Source: Beta vulgaris subsp. vulgaris
Taxonomy: Eukaryota > Streptophyta > Magnoliopsida > Caryophyllales > Amaranthaceae
Reading direction: 5' to 3'
Assembly: GCF_026745355.1 (NCBI RefSeq)
Contig: NC_079206.1
Coordinates: 41,897,036-41,961,035, forward strand
Length of the DNA stretch: 64,000 nt
The notes under the pieces: generated by a model
What the model was told of the DNA's origin: nothing
What the model saw: the letters and a program-made list of their open reading frames with translations, nothing else
The model's database searches: none
Shown: positions 35,211-45,306 of the stretch, piece by piece
Position numbering within the stretch: the stretch's first letter is position 1
Layout: each line of letters starts with the position of its first letter
Position numbers and translations under genes: made by a program

Positions 35211-35504
35211 ATTAACTATGATAAATGATTGAATTCTTATATTATATGCTTTATTCCTGGGTTGTTTTACAAGGTTCATATGAATATAAGTTTGAAGTGC
35301 TTCACCATGGAGGAACTAAATGAAGTTCGGGATAAGTTGGCGACTTACCTTTGGGATGATTGCTTATGAATATTTTCGGAGGATTTTTATTTTCATCATA
35401 ATATGTACACTTTTATCAATTCTATGTACTTTATGCACTATTTTAATATATTTAAAGTTATTTATATTTTTTTTTTACATTCCGGTTATGTTTTTTTTTT
35501 TTGG

Positions 35505-35865
35505 AAGGGAGGTATTCGGTGGGGGGAGGGGACTGCCATGGTGGGTGTTGGGATAGGCTAGGAGGTGGGCACAGGGTGGGCGGCGGTAGGTGTGCAGGGG
35601 TGGTGGAGGAGGTGGGTAGGCAGGGGGTTGTAGGCAAGGGGTTGTGGAAGGTGGACAGAGGGGTGTGGGAGGTGGGCAGATGGTGTCAGGTGGTATGTGG
35701 GTGGGCAGGTGTAGGGTGTGGGAGGTGGTCTTTGGGTGGGCAGGTGGGTGGTTTTGTGGGTAGGATGGGATGTGGGGAGGTGGGGAGGTGGGTGTGGGGT
35801 GGGCTGATAGCAGGGGGTGCATTAGATGGGGGTGTTGGGGGCAGGAGGGTGTGGGTATTGTTTTT
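35505..35865. repeat. G-rich array 3 of T2
   Basis: GGTGGGCAGGTGTAGG-like units. ORFs on both strands are artefacts. Confidence 0.8.
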
Positions 35866-35884
35866 TATTAAAAAAAACTCATAA

Positions 35885-36131
35885 AAGGGCTCGGTGTTGG
35901 GCATAAACCGCAACCCTTCTATATTTGAAGGGTTGCGGTTTATAAACAAATGCAACCATTTTCATAATGAAGGGTTTCAGTTTTTTTCCCTAAACCGCAA
36001 TCCTTCAAGTACTGAGTGGATGCGGTTTGTTTAAAGAACTGCAAGCCTTCCTTTTTGCTGAAGGGCTGCTGGCCGAAGACGCAGCACTTAGAGGGGTTTT
36101 AACCGCAACTCTTATGTATTTTTCCACTAGT
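35885..36131. repeat. T2 right subterminal repeats with perfect hairpin
   Basis: Copies of AACCGCAACCCTTC occur in both directions. 35903-35919 (ATAAACCGCAACCCTTC) and 35927-35943 (its exact complement) form a 17-bp-arm hairpin with a 7-base loop. Confidence 0.87.
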
Positions 36132-36312
36132 TTAAAATATCTTGTGGTCAAGGTTTTCCTTCCTATTAGGCTATGAAGTTTTCCTTGTAAAATTCCGTGT
36201 GTCTTTTCTTTTATGTTTAAAAGGTATTTCTATTCCACTTTCAAAATTTCCCATTAACTACAATTCAACCCCCCCCCCCAATTGTAGTAGTATTAGTGTT
36301 CATACTAGAACA
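36132..36312 (+). repeat. Element C 5' LTR, right piece
   Basis: Ends GTTCATACTAGAACA six bases before the primer-binding site and includes a run of ten or more C, as in many copia LTR ends. Confidence 0.6.
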
Positions 36313-36317
36313 ATAAT

Positions 36318-36330
36318 TGGTATCTGAACC
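36318..36330 (+). promoter_or_regulatory. Primer-binding site of element C
   Basis: TGGTATCTGAACC is close to TGGTATCAGAGCC, the plant initiator-Met tRNA site used by copia elements, with two substitutions. Confidence 0.8.
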
Positions 36331-36378
36331 TAGTACCTCAAAAATTCAGTTAACCTTGAGTAGCTAGTACCTGGCACC

Positions 36379-37290
36379 ATGAACACTACAGGTGAAATAC
36401 ATGATAAAGGATATTCTACCCAGCGTCCTCCCATGTTCAATGGGAAGCACTATCCATACCAGTAAAATCGAATGGAGATCTTCATAAAAGCATAAAACTA
36501 TCAAGTATGGAGAGTAATTAAAATTGGTGACTTCGAAGTTACTAAGAAAAATGATAAAGGGGAGCTGATCCCAAAGCCCCTAGAAGAATTTGATAAAGAA
36601 GATTTCGACAAAATGGAGATAAACAACTTAGCTTGAAAGTTACTCCACTATGGGTTGGGTCCTCATGAACACAACAAAATCATAGGATGCAAGACCTCAA
36701 AACAGATATGGGAACTCCTTCAAGTTACACAAGAAGGAGCAAGCGAAGTAAAAAGATCAAAGATCGACATGCTCATGCATAAGTATGAATTTTTTCAAAT
36801 GAAACAAAAAGAGCTTGTTTATGAAATGCTAACTTGCTTTTCGAACATCATAAATGAACTTAAGTCTCTTGGAAAAATCATTACTTGAGACGAACAAGTT
36901 CGAATGGTTATAAGGAGTCTTCCCCAGAATGAGAAGTGGATGGCTAAAGTACTAGTTTATTGGGAACCAAAGATTTCACTAGATTCCATGTCGAGCAGTT
37001 GGCAGGTTCCTTGATGATCCATGAATTGCATCTAGGAACTCATGAAAGAGATTCTATGATACCGAAGGCTATGGCTCTCAAAATAGATTATCAAGAAGAG
37101 TCAGAGACAGATGACAAAGAAGTTGCTATGATAGTACAAAGATTCAAGAAGTTCTTAAGAAGAACTATAAAGGGAAGGTCACAAGGAAGCCTACTAAATT
37201 AAGTTGTCACAAGTGTTAAAGTCCGTACCACTTTATCAAAGAGTGTCCCCAATGGGATACCGAGAAGGGTAAAGGAAAATTCAAGGAAAG
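36379..37290 (+). pseudogene. Element C gag, broken
   Basis: The start MNTTGEIHDKGYSTQRPPMF leads into FNGKHYPYQ. Further on are KTSKQIWELLQVTQEGASEV, SKIDMLMHKYEFFQMKQKE and SNIINELKSLGKIIT, the UBN2-type copia gag. A CCHC zinc knuckle (CHKC, then H and C) follows at 37206-37250 with an internal stop. Numerous stops interrupt it. Confidence 0.82.
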
Positions 37291-37416
37291 GAACAAGTAT
37301 CAGCCAAACCTTTTTCCAAAAATAGAGATAAAAAAGTCATGGTTGCTGCATGGGCAGAATCCGATTCTGAAGAGGAGCAAGAATAGGCAGAAGAAGAAAC
37401 TGCTCACGTATGTCTC

Positions 37417-37629
37417 ATGGCCAAAACCGAAGATGAAGTAGAGTCATCAAATACCAAGACTGAAGTGTGGGGGAACAACATGTGGTTCCTCGATAGCAGG
37501 TGTTCCAAGCATATGAACGCTGATCAATCCAAGTTTCTCTCTGTCTCAGCATACCATGGAGGACCAATGAATTTCGGAGATAACCTAACTAGTAATGCGG
37601 GTAAGATTGGTAAGTCTTTGTCACACTAA
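37417..37629 (+). pseudogene. Element C protease
   Basis: WFLDSRCSKHMNADQSKF matches the copia protease motif W-x-L-D-S-G-C-S-x-H-M, with the Gly of the active-site triplet changed to Arg. It is therefore presumably inactive. Confidence 0.82.
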
Positions 37630-37689
37630 TGAGTCATGTATTTTTAGCAATAAGAGTACATGAACTAAGATACTTGAAGGAACAAGAAA

Positions 37690-38300
37690 GGAAATACCTA
37701 CATGGTCGATGTCAACCTTGTTCCTAGGAACAATCTCACATGTTTAAGCGTGATTGAAGAAGATATCCTATTATGGCACAAGAGTTGCGGTTTGTGATTT
37801 ATGTACAAAAGGGAAGCAAGTAAGACCCGCATTCAAATTAAAGAAAATGCTAAACACACAAAGTCCATTGGAACTCATTTATATGGACTTATGTGGCCTT
37901 GTACGCATTCAAAGTTGATTAGGTAAGAGATATGTATTGGTTATTGTAGATGATTACTTGAGATATACTTGGGCTATATATCTTTCCTCACAACAAAGAT
38001 GAATAATGAATTCTTAACGTTTGCTAAAACCATTCAACATACAAATGGTTTCAAATTAAAACATCTAAGATTTAACCATGGTAAGGAGTTTGAAAACTCC
38101 ACGTTTGATCAATTTTGCAGCATTGAGGGTCTATATCACAACTTCTCAGTCTCACGAACCACAATAAAATGGTGTAGTAGAAAGGAAGAATCGGACCCTA
38201 GAGGATATGGCAAGGACAATGCTAACTGCATGTAGTCTTTTGAAGAATTTTGGGGCGGAAGCAGTAAACATAGCATACTACATCATCAATATTGTCATGC
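37690..38300 (+). pseudogene. Element C integrase, broken
   Basis: A pre-integrase part (MVDVNLVPRNNLTCLSV, LLWHKSCGL) is followed by core pieces: NGFKLKHLRFNHGKEFENS (an Asp of the DDE triad is replaced in FNHG) and TFDQFCSIEGLYHNFSVSRT. A shifted copy of the NGVVERKNRTLEDMARTML region follows at about 38165-38225. Confidence 0.8.
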
Positions 38301-38502
38301 TAAGACCAATTATATTGAATACTCCTTATGAGCTGCTCAAAGGAAGAAAATGAAATATTTCTTACTTTTGAGTATCTGGATGCAAATGCTTTGTAAATAA
38401 TAATGAAAAGGATTATGAAAGTTTAATGCTAGAAGTATTGATGCTATATTTCTAGGATATGCCTCAAATAGTAAAGCTTATCCTGTTTACAATAAGCATA
38501 CA

Positions 38503-39379
38503 ATGTTTTTTGAGGAAAGTGTACATATCATATTTGATGTAACTAACTCCTTGCACGAACAGAGTCATGACGATGACTTTGAAATTGGATTAACTCAGCT
38601 AGAAGAGTCTAATCATTATGACGAGGAACTAACCCCTACAAGAAAAGAGAAGAAGCTAATTCCTGATCTAGTGAACCTTGTGCTTGATCCACCTAAGGAA
38701 CAAGCAACAAAAGAAGCTCTAGAAAATTTAGTGATTCCTGAACCTGAAGAAGCTCACATAAACCAATCACCTCTAGAAACTCAGGAAGAAACTAGGAGAT
38801 TTGAATCAAAAACCCTTAAAACATCTAAATTTTTATCCCTTAGAATTAATTATAAGCGATATTGGAAAGGGAACTAAAACTAGATCCCAAATAGAGAATT
38901 TTTGTGCTTTTCATGCTTTATTACCTATGATAGAACCTAAGGATCAAGTGGAAGCACTCAAAGAGGCTGATTGGATAAATGCCATGTAAGAGGAACTGAC
39001 TGAGTTCTAGAGGAATAAGGTTTGGCACCTGCAAAAAAAAAACCAAAGAACTAGAAAGTTATTGGACTTAAATGGATCTTCAGGAACAAGCTTGATGAGC
39101 ATGTAACAGTGGTAAGGAGCAAGACCATACTTGTAGCCAAATGGTACAATCAACAATAAGGTATTGATTTCGATGAAACCTTTGCTCCTGTTGCTAGAAT
39201 AGAAGCAATAAGAATCTTGATTGCATTTGCTGCATTCATGGGATTTAAGTTGTACCAAATGGACGTAAAATGTGCATTTTCAAATGGATTTTTACTTGAA
39301 GACGTCTATTTAGAACAACCTCCTGGGTTTGAAAATCCAGACCTTCCAAATCAAGTCTATAAGCTTGATAAGGCTCTTT
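38503..39379 (+). pseudogene. Element C linker and N-terminal reverse transcriptase, cut by T3
   Basis: An acidic linker (38503-38877) is followed by the RT: GIDFDETFAPVARIEAIRIL and FKLYQMDVKCAFSNGFLLED, then VYLEQPPGFENP and VYKLDKAL. The frame then enters T3. Sequence from 42615 restores YGLKQA. Confidence 0.87.
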
Positions 39380-39399
39380 CACTACTAGAATCCGTGTTT

Positions 39400-39640
39400 T
39401 TACCGACTACCATTACCGACCGCTGCAAATACAGTTGTTAATTATTAAAACACCAACCGTTTTGTGAGAGGATGCAAATTACCGACCGTTCCTAATTTTC
39501 ACCGACTGCTTACGAAAACCGTTGGTAATTACCGACCGCTGTTATTGTATACCGACTCCAATCTTTTGTCCGTAGGTAATTACCTACAGCGTTTCCAAAA
39601 TCACCGACCATATGCCGTCGGTAAAATACTACTGGTACCT
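39400..39640. repeat. T3 left subterminal repeats
   Basis: At least eight copies of TTACCGACCG or its complement. They mirror 42210-42600. Confidence 0.87.
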
Positions 39641-41076
39641 TCTGAAATTTTAACGCCCACGTTCTCCTTTTTACTCTACTATAGTACTCAGTAATTAATA
39701 ACAGACCCTAAAAAATAACGCCTCTCTTTCCTTCACCATCATCAGCTGCCGGTTTTCTTCATCTCCATTCCATTGCCGTCGCCAGTTTCAGGTTAGTCCA
39801 TCTATTTTTTTCAAAGTTTCGCGACATCTCTACGCACTGTTCGTTTCTTCGTTTCATCTATTGTCGTCGCTGGTTTTTCAAAGGTTCGCGACATCTCCAT
39901 GAATTTCTTTAGCTTAGTCCTGCACAAACGCCGCACCTTCATCTCCATTGCGTTGCCGTCACCGGTTTCAGGTTAGTTCATAGATGAATTTCGCGTATAA
40001 CATCTTTGAATTTCTTTATCTATTTCCTTAAAAGTTTCTTATTTCAATTGGAATTTTGAAGTTTCTTGTGCTCTCTCGCCGGTTTCAGGTTATCACCTTC
40101 ACCTCTTGTACTCTCTCGCCGTATAACATCATACAACGTGCACAACCGCCGCACAATCATCCAAGCACCTGCACAACCGCCGCACCATCATCCAATCACC
40201 TGCACAACCGCTGCACCGCATCGACCCACAACAGGTTTTTCGTCTTTCCTCTTTCGTGGTATATTATGAATTTATTCTCTCTTTCTTGGTTTGTTGCACC
40301 CATCATTGTAGTTTCTTTGCAATTTGTTGGATTTCTTGGTTTACTTTCATATGTATATGTAAATAAGAATTCTGAATTTATGTGCATATTCTGAACTTAA
40401 GGAAATGAATTAACATAAAGGGTCTTTGTCTAAAATGTATAATTTGTTACTGTACGTAGGAACTTGAGAAAATTGCAAAAAAAATATGGGTTTTTTTGGG
40501 GATTGATTGAGAGAGAAAAAGTGTGAGGGAAGGAAGTACAGTGATTGTGAAGGTGTGAGAGTTTCTGAAATTGGAAATCTAAAGAGGGAAAGAGAGAGGT
40601 GGGGTAGAAAATTAAAGAATAGTAAAAAGTGGCAAAGTGTCCACTCAGAAGTGGAGAGAAGTTGCCATTTGTAGCATATATATGGTGTATGGTTTTGATT
40701 AGTACATACGTTCTTTAATCAAATTATTTTTGGGCTATAAGTTTTGGTTTTAGAAATTTTGGTTGGATTTGTTTGTTTTTGTGGTAGTTTAAAATTGTAT
40801 GGACCACTTCTAGTCGGTAGGTAAACTTTAGGAGGGAATTGATTCGTATTTCCTAAATCTTTGCAAGTATAGACTATTGGTGGTATATGAACAAATTGAT
40901 AGTAGGATGAAATTACTTTAATTTGACTTATTGCGAATAACTTGTAATTTAAAACATAATGTATGCTACTCCTATGTTCATTTTGACGTGATTAAAGTTT
41001 AATGTAGTAAATGACGATGTTGATTTTAAAGTTTGTTATTATATTGTTTTAATTGAGTTGTATAGAATTGAATATC

Positions 41077-41961
41077 ATGAAACGAAGAGAGCGTAGTTGG
41101 ATGTATGATAAACGCGAGGGACGCTTTCTCAAGACTGAGTTTGTGAATGGAGTTCGAGATTTTATTGAATTCGCACAACAAAATCATAAATTCAAAGACG
41201 CTGAGAAAATTAGATGTCCATGCTTTCGGTGTAACAACAAACGATTCTTTGATGTTGACATTGTTAGAGAACATCTTTATAAAAAAGGATTTTGTCATGA
41301 CTATTTTGTTTGGCTATGTCACGGGGAAACTGTTGACGAACCCCCATCGGAGCCATCAAATCCTTATCGAGACATGATTGTTGATGCTCTTGGACATAAT
41401 GAAGAAAATCCAAACAATGAGCAAATAAATAATGTCGAAGAGGAGCCAAATGACGAAGCTAAGAAATTTTTTGAGCTCCTTAAAGCTGCTGATAGCCCGT
41501 TGTACGAAGGGAGCAAAGTATCTGTCTTGGAGATGGCATCAAGAATAATATCTTTGAAGTGTGAGTACAATTTACCACACAGGTGTGTTGATGGATTTGC
41601 ATCTTTATTTAATGAAGTGATTCCAAATAACAACCAAATGAGTACAACGTTCTATGATACTAAGAAAGTTCTTAAAGGCTTACAACTCCCACATGAGAAG
41701 ATACATGCATGTCGTAACGGTTGTATGCTATTTTGGAAAGGCGATGCACATTTAGTGAACTGTAGTGTATGTGAGTGTGATCGCTACAAGAAGACTCCTA
41801 AAGGCAAGCTTATTCCAGAAAAGGTCCTAACATATTTTCCTATCAAACCCCGATTGCAAAGGCTTTATGCGAGAAAGAATATTTTAGAGAAAATGACATG
41901 GCATGCCAAACAACCTCGGGTTCCGGGTACTATGGAACATCCTAGTGATAGTGAGGCGTGA
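41077..41961 (+). CDS. T3 TNP2 transposase, N-terminal fragment
   Basis: 294 codons from the ATG at 41077 (MKRRERSWMYDKREGRFLKT). An in-frame upstream ATG at 41053 is possible but starts before the conserved region. Residues 1-75 form the transposase-associated domain with CPCFRCNNKR and HLYKKGFCHDYFVWLCHGE. Residues 140-290 match the start of TNP2: SVLEMASRIISLKCEYNLPH, LPHEKIHACRNGCMLFWKGD, CSVCECDRYKK and the IPEKVLTYFPIKPRLQRLYA region. It ends EHPSDSEA and stops where full TNP2 continues into the catalytic core. It could bind ends but not cut. Frame intact, so the decay is recent or it is under constraint. Confidence 0.87.
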   Translation: MKRRERSWMYDKREGRFLKTEFVNGVRDFIEFAQQNHKFKDAEKIRCPCFRCNNKRFFDVDIVREHLYKKGFCHDYFVWLCHGETVDEPPSEPSNPYRDMIVDALGHNEENPNNEQINNVEEEPNDEAKKFFELLKAADSPLYEGSKVSVLEMASRIISLKCEYNLPHRCVDGFASLFNEVIPNNNQMSTTFYDTKKVLKGLQLPHEKIHACRNGCMLFWKGDAHLVNCSVCECDRYKKTPKGKLIPEKVLTYFPIKPRLQRLYARKNILEKMTWHAKQPRVPGTMEHPSDSEA

Positions 41962-42209
41962 CCCACGTGATCCTTCTGGTGGTGGATCGGAATTTCCCTG
42001 TAGTACTTAGACTTATAGTCTTTTATTAGTATATTGTATATTTTGAGAAAATGATGTTTAATTTTGGTTGTTGCAATTACTATTAGATCTATATTTTGGA
42101 GAATATGATGTTTAATATATGTTGTAACAAACCTATTATTTTGATATGAAATCAAGGTTTAGTTTATATTGTGGTAAAAATAATATTTTTTTTAGAAAAT
42201 AATAGCAAA

Positions 42210-42600
42210 TTACTGACCGAATAACGGTAGGCTTACCCATCTAAAAACGTTGTCTAACATAACAAAAAATAGTAGGTAAAATGTATAAAACGGTTGGTAA
42301 TCACCTACTGTTATTGTTAAATTACCGATCGCCACAGAACCGGTAGGTAAATACCAACATATTGCTTGTAAGTAATTACCTACCGCTTATACCAACCGAC
42401 TAGCAGTAGGTGATTACCTACTACCAATCAGCGGTCGGTAAATTCTCAAATGCGGTAGGTAAATTGTTACCGACCGTTTTCCAGTTGGTGATATGGAATT
42501 ACCAACCAGCACTATACCAACCGCCAACCAGCGGTCAGTAAAAGTATTACCGTCCGTTTTTCGTGTTTTACCGACCGGTTTAGGCGGTCGGTAAAAACAC
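42210..42600. repeat. T3 right subterminal repeats
   Basis: A dozen or more ACCGACCG/CGGTCGGT and ACCTACCG variants in both orientations. Confidence 0.87.
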
Positions 42601-42614
42601 GGATTCTTGTAGTG

Positions 42615-42903
42615 TTTATGGGTTGAAACAAGCTCATCAGAGGCAAGGTTGATAGAACCTTGTTCCTTAGATCAAAAGGAACATACATACTAGTAGTTCA
42701 GATTTATGTTGATGATTTATTATTCGGTGCTATTAATGATCTTCTATGTAAGAAGTTTGTTGATCTTATGAGTAGTGAGTTCAAAATGAGTATGATGGGA
42801 GAATTGAACTTAAAACTAAGATTACAAATCAAGTAAACTGAAAGAGGAAAACGATCCATCAATAAAAGTATGTCAAGGAACTACTGAAGAAATATGGACT
42901 ACG
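42615..42903 (+). pseudogene. Element C reverse transcriptase, C-terminal part
   Basis: YGLKQA continues the interrupted frame, followed by LVVQIYVDDLLFGAINDLLC with the copia catalytic YVDD, then FKMSMMGELN and, after a break, KYVKELLKKYG. Similarity stops at about 42903. Confidence 0.87.
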
Positions 42904-43122
42904 GTACCTTGCATTATTAATCTGAATAACATGGAGGGAACTCTTTCATATCATAAGAAAATGAATGAACAAGGGATTATTTGTGATTTGAAAACATATA
43001 CGACTTTGATAGATGGACTTCTAAAGGAAGGTAAATTACTTTTAGCTCTAGAAACCCAGTGGCACAAAACAGGCAGAACAATTGAACCCATCGGACATAA
43101 TGCAAGGACAATGGTAATATGA
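42904..43122 (+). pseudogene. PPR protein fragment
   Basis: About 63 codons from 42931: LSYHKKMNEQGIICDLKTYT then TLIDGLLKEGKLLLAL, which fits a 35-residue pentatricopeptide motif (M...G...D..TYTTLIDGL.K.G). A weaker second repeat, HKTGRTIEPIGHNARTMVI, follows. It starts just at the broken end of element C. PPR proteins bind organellar RNA, but this piece is too short to be functional. Confidence 0.6.
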
Positions 43123-43127
43123 ACTCG

Positions 43128-43386
43128 TCTGTGGCAATCGCAAGATTAAAAAGAAAATAAATTGTTCAATGAGCTCAAATTTTCAGAAGCTTGCAGCATA
43201 TATAATGAAGGACTAGAGTATGATCCTTACAACTCTGTGCTTCGATGTAATAAAGTAGCATGTCGGTCCAAGCTAGGCCAATTAGAGAATGAAATAGAAG
43301 ATTGTACTTTAGCCCTTAGTCTGCAGCCTTCTTATAGTAAGGATAGACCAAGGCGCGCACATTGCAATGCGAAAATGGTAAGATAG
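43128..43386 (+). pseudogene. TTL-like (tetratricopeptide repeat thioredoxin-like) exon fragment
   Basis: SVAIARLKRK, a frame break near 43155, then LFNELKFSEACSIYNEGLEY, DPYNSVLRCN, ACRSKLGQLE and LQPSYSKDRPRRAHCNAKM. This strongly resembles the second TPR block of plant TTL proteins, which act in hormone and stress signalling. The end is followed by GTAAGA, a plausible splice donor. I found no further TTL exon, so it is an isolated fragment. Confidence 0.7.
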
Positions 43387-43389
43387 GAA

Positions 43390-44416
43390 ACGTACATACA
43401 AGATTATTATAAAATAAGGGAATTACCAACAAGAAACTGTGGTTGTAATGATATAATCTAACAAATACTCAAAAGGTTCTGCCAGTAAGCCAACCAAACA
43501 ACCCAAACTACAACCATTGACAATTGTTTTAAGAGGTGTAGGTGCATATTTGTGTACTATGTAGCTTTTATTTTTATTCATTGTGTTAGACTAGAGATAA
43601 ACTACTTCTACTTTATATTTTAGGGTCTTTTTCATATGTTAGAATTCGGTGTACGAGTTGGCAACAATGAGCAGCATGCTTCTAAGCTCTGACAACATGA
43701 ACTAGATACTAGCATGAACTGGAGTAAAAACAAGGTAAGAAATGTTAGGCTTCTAAACTACTGACTTTCTTGATTCTGTCAAATGGGGGTGGCTCGGACC
43801 TACACTTTCTCATGTCCACCGTGCCTTAGGCCCGTTTAACATCAACCCACCCACCTTTGCCTACCCTGTCAAACAGGTGTACTGATGATGAGTGATTAGT
43901 ATTGTATTTAGTTCTTAAGTTGCCTTCCATATGATTGTTTATAATTGTTACCTCGTGTAATATGATCATTTTCATTATTATAGAGGGCAAAAATGAATTT
44001 ACATGTGGAGGAGGTTTCTTTTCCACATACAGAGACACACGACAAAGCCTTTTATTCTTATGCAAGGCAAAAGGCAATAGATTCTGAATTTTGCAGCATT
44101 TTCTGCTTCCTATGACATTCATTATTGTTGGGTGCAAAATTGACTATTGGTGCCCGTATAAACTTATTTTTACTGCCAGACTATTCGCATAGAGTTCACT
44201 TCCCTTTTTTCCCTCACTTTTCTTCCTAGTTCCAATCATTGAAACTGAGATTTCCAACTGTTAGGAATTCGGAGAATAACACAACCTACACAAGCCAAGC
44301 CGTCGAGAATATGAGACAGACTTAGGTTCAAACCTTTAAAGTTGGGTTTGTATTCATGCCAAACCTTAGGGAACAAGCAAGTTGCGTTGGATTTTTAATG
44401 CTAGTAGTAATAATAG
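43390..44416. other. No recognisable gene
   Basis: AT-rich sequence. A short stretch near 43980-44110 reads MNLHVEEVSFPHTETHDKAF, but nothing supports it as a gene. Confidence 0.5.
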
Positions 44417-45073
44417 GTGTTGCTCAAGTTTCGACGAATCGAGTTTGAGCTATTCACTAGTAGACACACTATATGGATTAGTATACTAGTAGAAATATGC
44501 GTTCCTAAATTCCTAATGCTAGTAGTAATAGGATTTGTAGTAGAAGAACTTGCTGGAACAGTGAATTTACCCGATTCTGAACTTGAAGAAAGTGTTCTTA
44601 TTGAGAATTTCTGGCATGATGTTTTATCTGAGATGGAATCTAATTGTGTTCAAGACACAGGTAGTGCATTGGGATTTAAAGAAGAAGAAAGTGGGGATGC
44701 ATTGGGATTTGAATCAGAAGAAACTAGGAGTTCATTAGAATGGAGGGTATCAGAAGAAGAAAGTTGTGCATTTAATATGGATTTGGATTCTTTTGCAGAT
44801 GAACATACAAGAACTATCAAAGTTTCTAAAAAGAAGTTTGTGAAAGCCTACAAGAATTATGTTTATAAACTTCTTCAGGATAATAGAGGGGTGGATAACC
44901 CTAAGACTTTAGAGAGTCTTCAGAGAAAGATTGAAGACTTGACTCTGAACTTTTTAGAGGAAAGTCTGTTTAAGACATGTCCTAACATTATGTTGATGAT
45001 AACAAAAACGAATAAACCTAATGGTAAAGAATTCCTTCGTGGGGTGTATCATATGGATAAATATGCTCCTTGA
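44417..45073 (+). CDS. Hypothetical ORF, 218 codons
   Basis: An open frame whose first 45 residues may be non-coding extension. From about residue 45 it reads ELAGTVNLPDSELEESVLIE then NFWHDVLSEMESN, followed by two acidic repeats (ALGFKEEESGDALGFESEET), and a basic part KVSKKKFVKAYKNYVYKLLQ. It ends GVYHMDKYAP. I do not recognise the family. Composition (acidic middle, balanced residues) looks protein-like rather than random. No intron signals or promoter can be assigned. Confidence 0.4.
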   Translation: MLLKFRRIEFELFTSRHTIWISILVEICVPKFLMLVVIGFVVEELAGTVNLPDSELEESVLIENFWHDVLSEMESNCVQDTGSALGFKEEESGDALGFESEETRSSLEWRVSEEESCAFNMDLDSFADEHTRTIKVSKKKFVKAYKNYVYKLLQDNRGVDNPKTLESLQRKIEDLTLNFLEESLFKTCPNIMLMITKTNKPNGKEFLRGVYHMDKYAP

Positions 45074-45306
45074 AGAATGATAGTTTCTAACCACAATAGT
45101 TCAAAAAAGGGGGATCTTTCTGATGAAGAAAAAAGAAAATCGCCCTCGTGCTTTCTAAGACTGATAAGAGTTTGTTGAAAGAGTTTAGAGAGAACACCAT
45201 TGAGTGAAACTAACCCTAGCCACTAGAATCCAATTCATCACTCTTCAGATCAATCATCGATGTATAAATAAATTCAACGTGTTCACTAAAAAAGAGATTG
45301 AAGATT

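Larger units (their letters stand above)
31003..35369 (+). pseudogene. T2 transposase-like gene: Transposase_24-type region plus Ulp1-like protease region
   Basis: Probable exons: about 31003-31154 (acidic start MADRSGSEDTSEDEM); 31582-31875 (LFLSTVAERFRDFKVK, LVSGWITKQRK, then PEERKAFVAKNTTP); 31953-32229 (ARREKSSASRKARKYYHHLG, the plant Transposase_24-type motif); about 32665-33042 (KFIKAAIQEELREEMPHNFN). The Ulp1-like part runs 33532-35369 (see next entry) and ends RDKLATYLWDDCL with a stop at 35367. Donor GT and acceptor AG signals fit most borders. Several internal stops show it is dead. The protein would bind and move CACTA-type ends. Confidence 0.68.
26700..36131 (+). mobile_element. 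T2: degraded CACTA-like element with Transposase_24 and Ulp1-like gene
   Basis: The left end is TACTAGAGGAAAAA at 26700. The right end is TTTTTCCACTAGT at 36131, reversed ACTAGTGGAAAAA. Both match a CACTAGTGGAAAAA-type terminus with decayed last bases. TTA lies on both sides (26697-26699 and 36132-36134), a 3-bp target duplication if the last G has been lost. Palindromic subterminal repeats with AACCGCAACCCTTC occur at both ends. Inside are G-rich arrays, 160-bp repeats, a Mutator-like insertion and exons of a transposase-like gene. Confidence 0.78.
39380..42614 (+). mobile_element. T3: CACTA (En/Spm) transposon with TNP2 fragment
   Basis: 3235 bp. The left end CACTACTAGAATCCGTGTTT and the right end (reversed CACTACAAGAATCCGTGTTT) continue as TTTACCGAC, matching at 27 of 28 positions. 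TTT flanks both sides (39377-39379 and 42615-42617), a clean 3-bp target duplication that restores element C's RT frame. Subterminal ACCGACCG repeats line both ends. It encodes only the N-terminal half of TNP2, so it is a deletion derivative. Confidence 0.95.
26090..42903 (+). mobile_element. Element C: Ty1/copia retrotransposon, twice interrupted and 3'-truncated
   Basis: The 5' LTR is in two pieces (about 26090-26699 and 36132-36312) around T2. It is followed by a primer-binding site, gag, protease, integrase and RT. RT is split by T3 at 39380-42614. Coding similarity ends near 42903 at KYVKELLKKYG, and no RNase H or 3' LTR follows. RT wording (DETFAPVARIEAIRILIAFA, QMDVKCAF) fits the copia superfamily. 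The left LTR limit is a guess from TGTTGG. Confidence 0.8.

Noticed and set aside
35475..35955. ORFs of 89-127 codons on both strands
   Set aside because: Low-complexity G-rich array and hairpin repeats, not genes.
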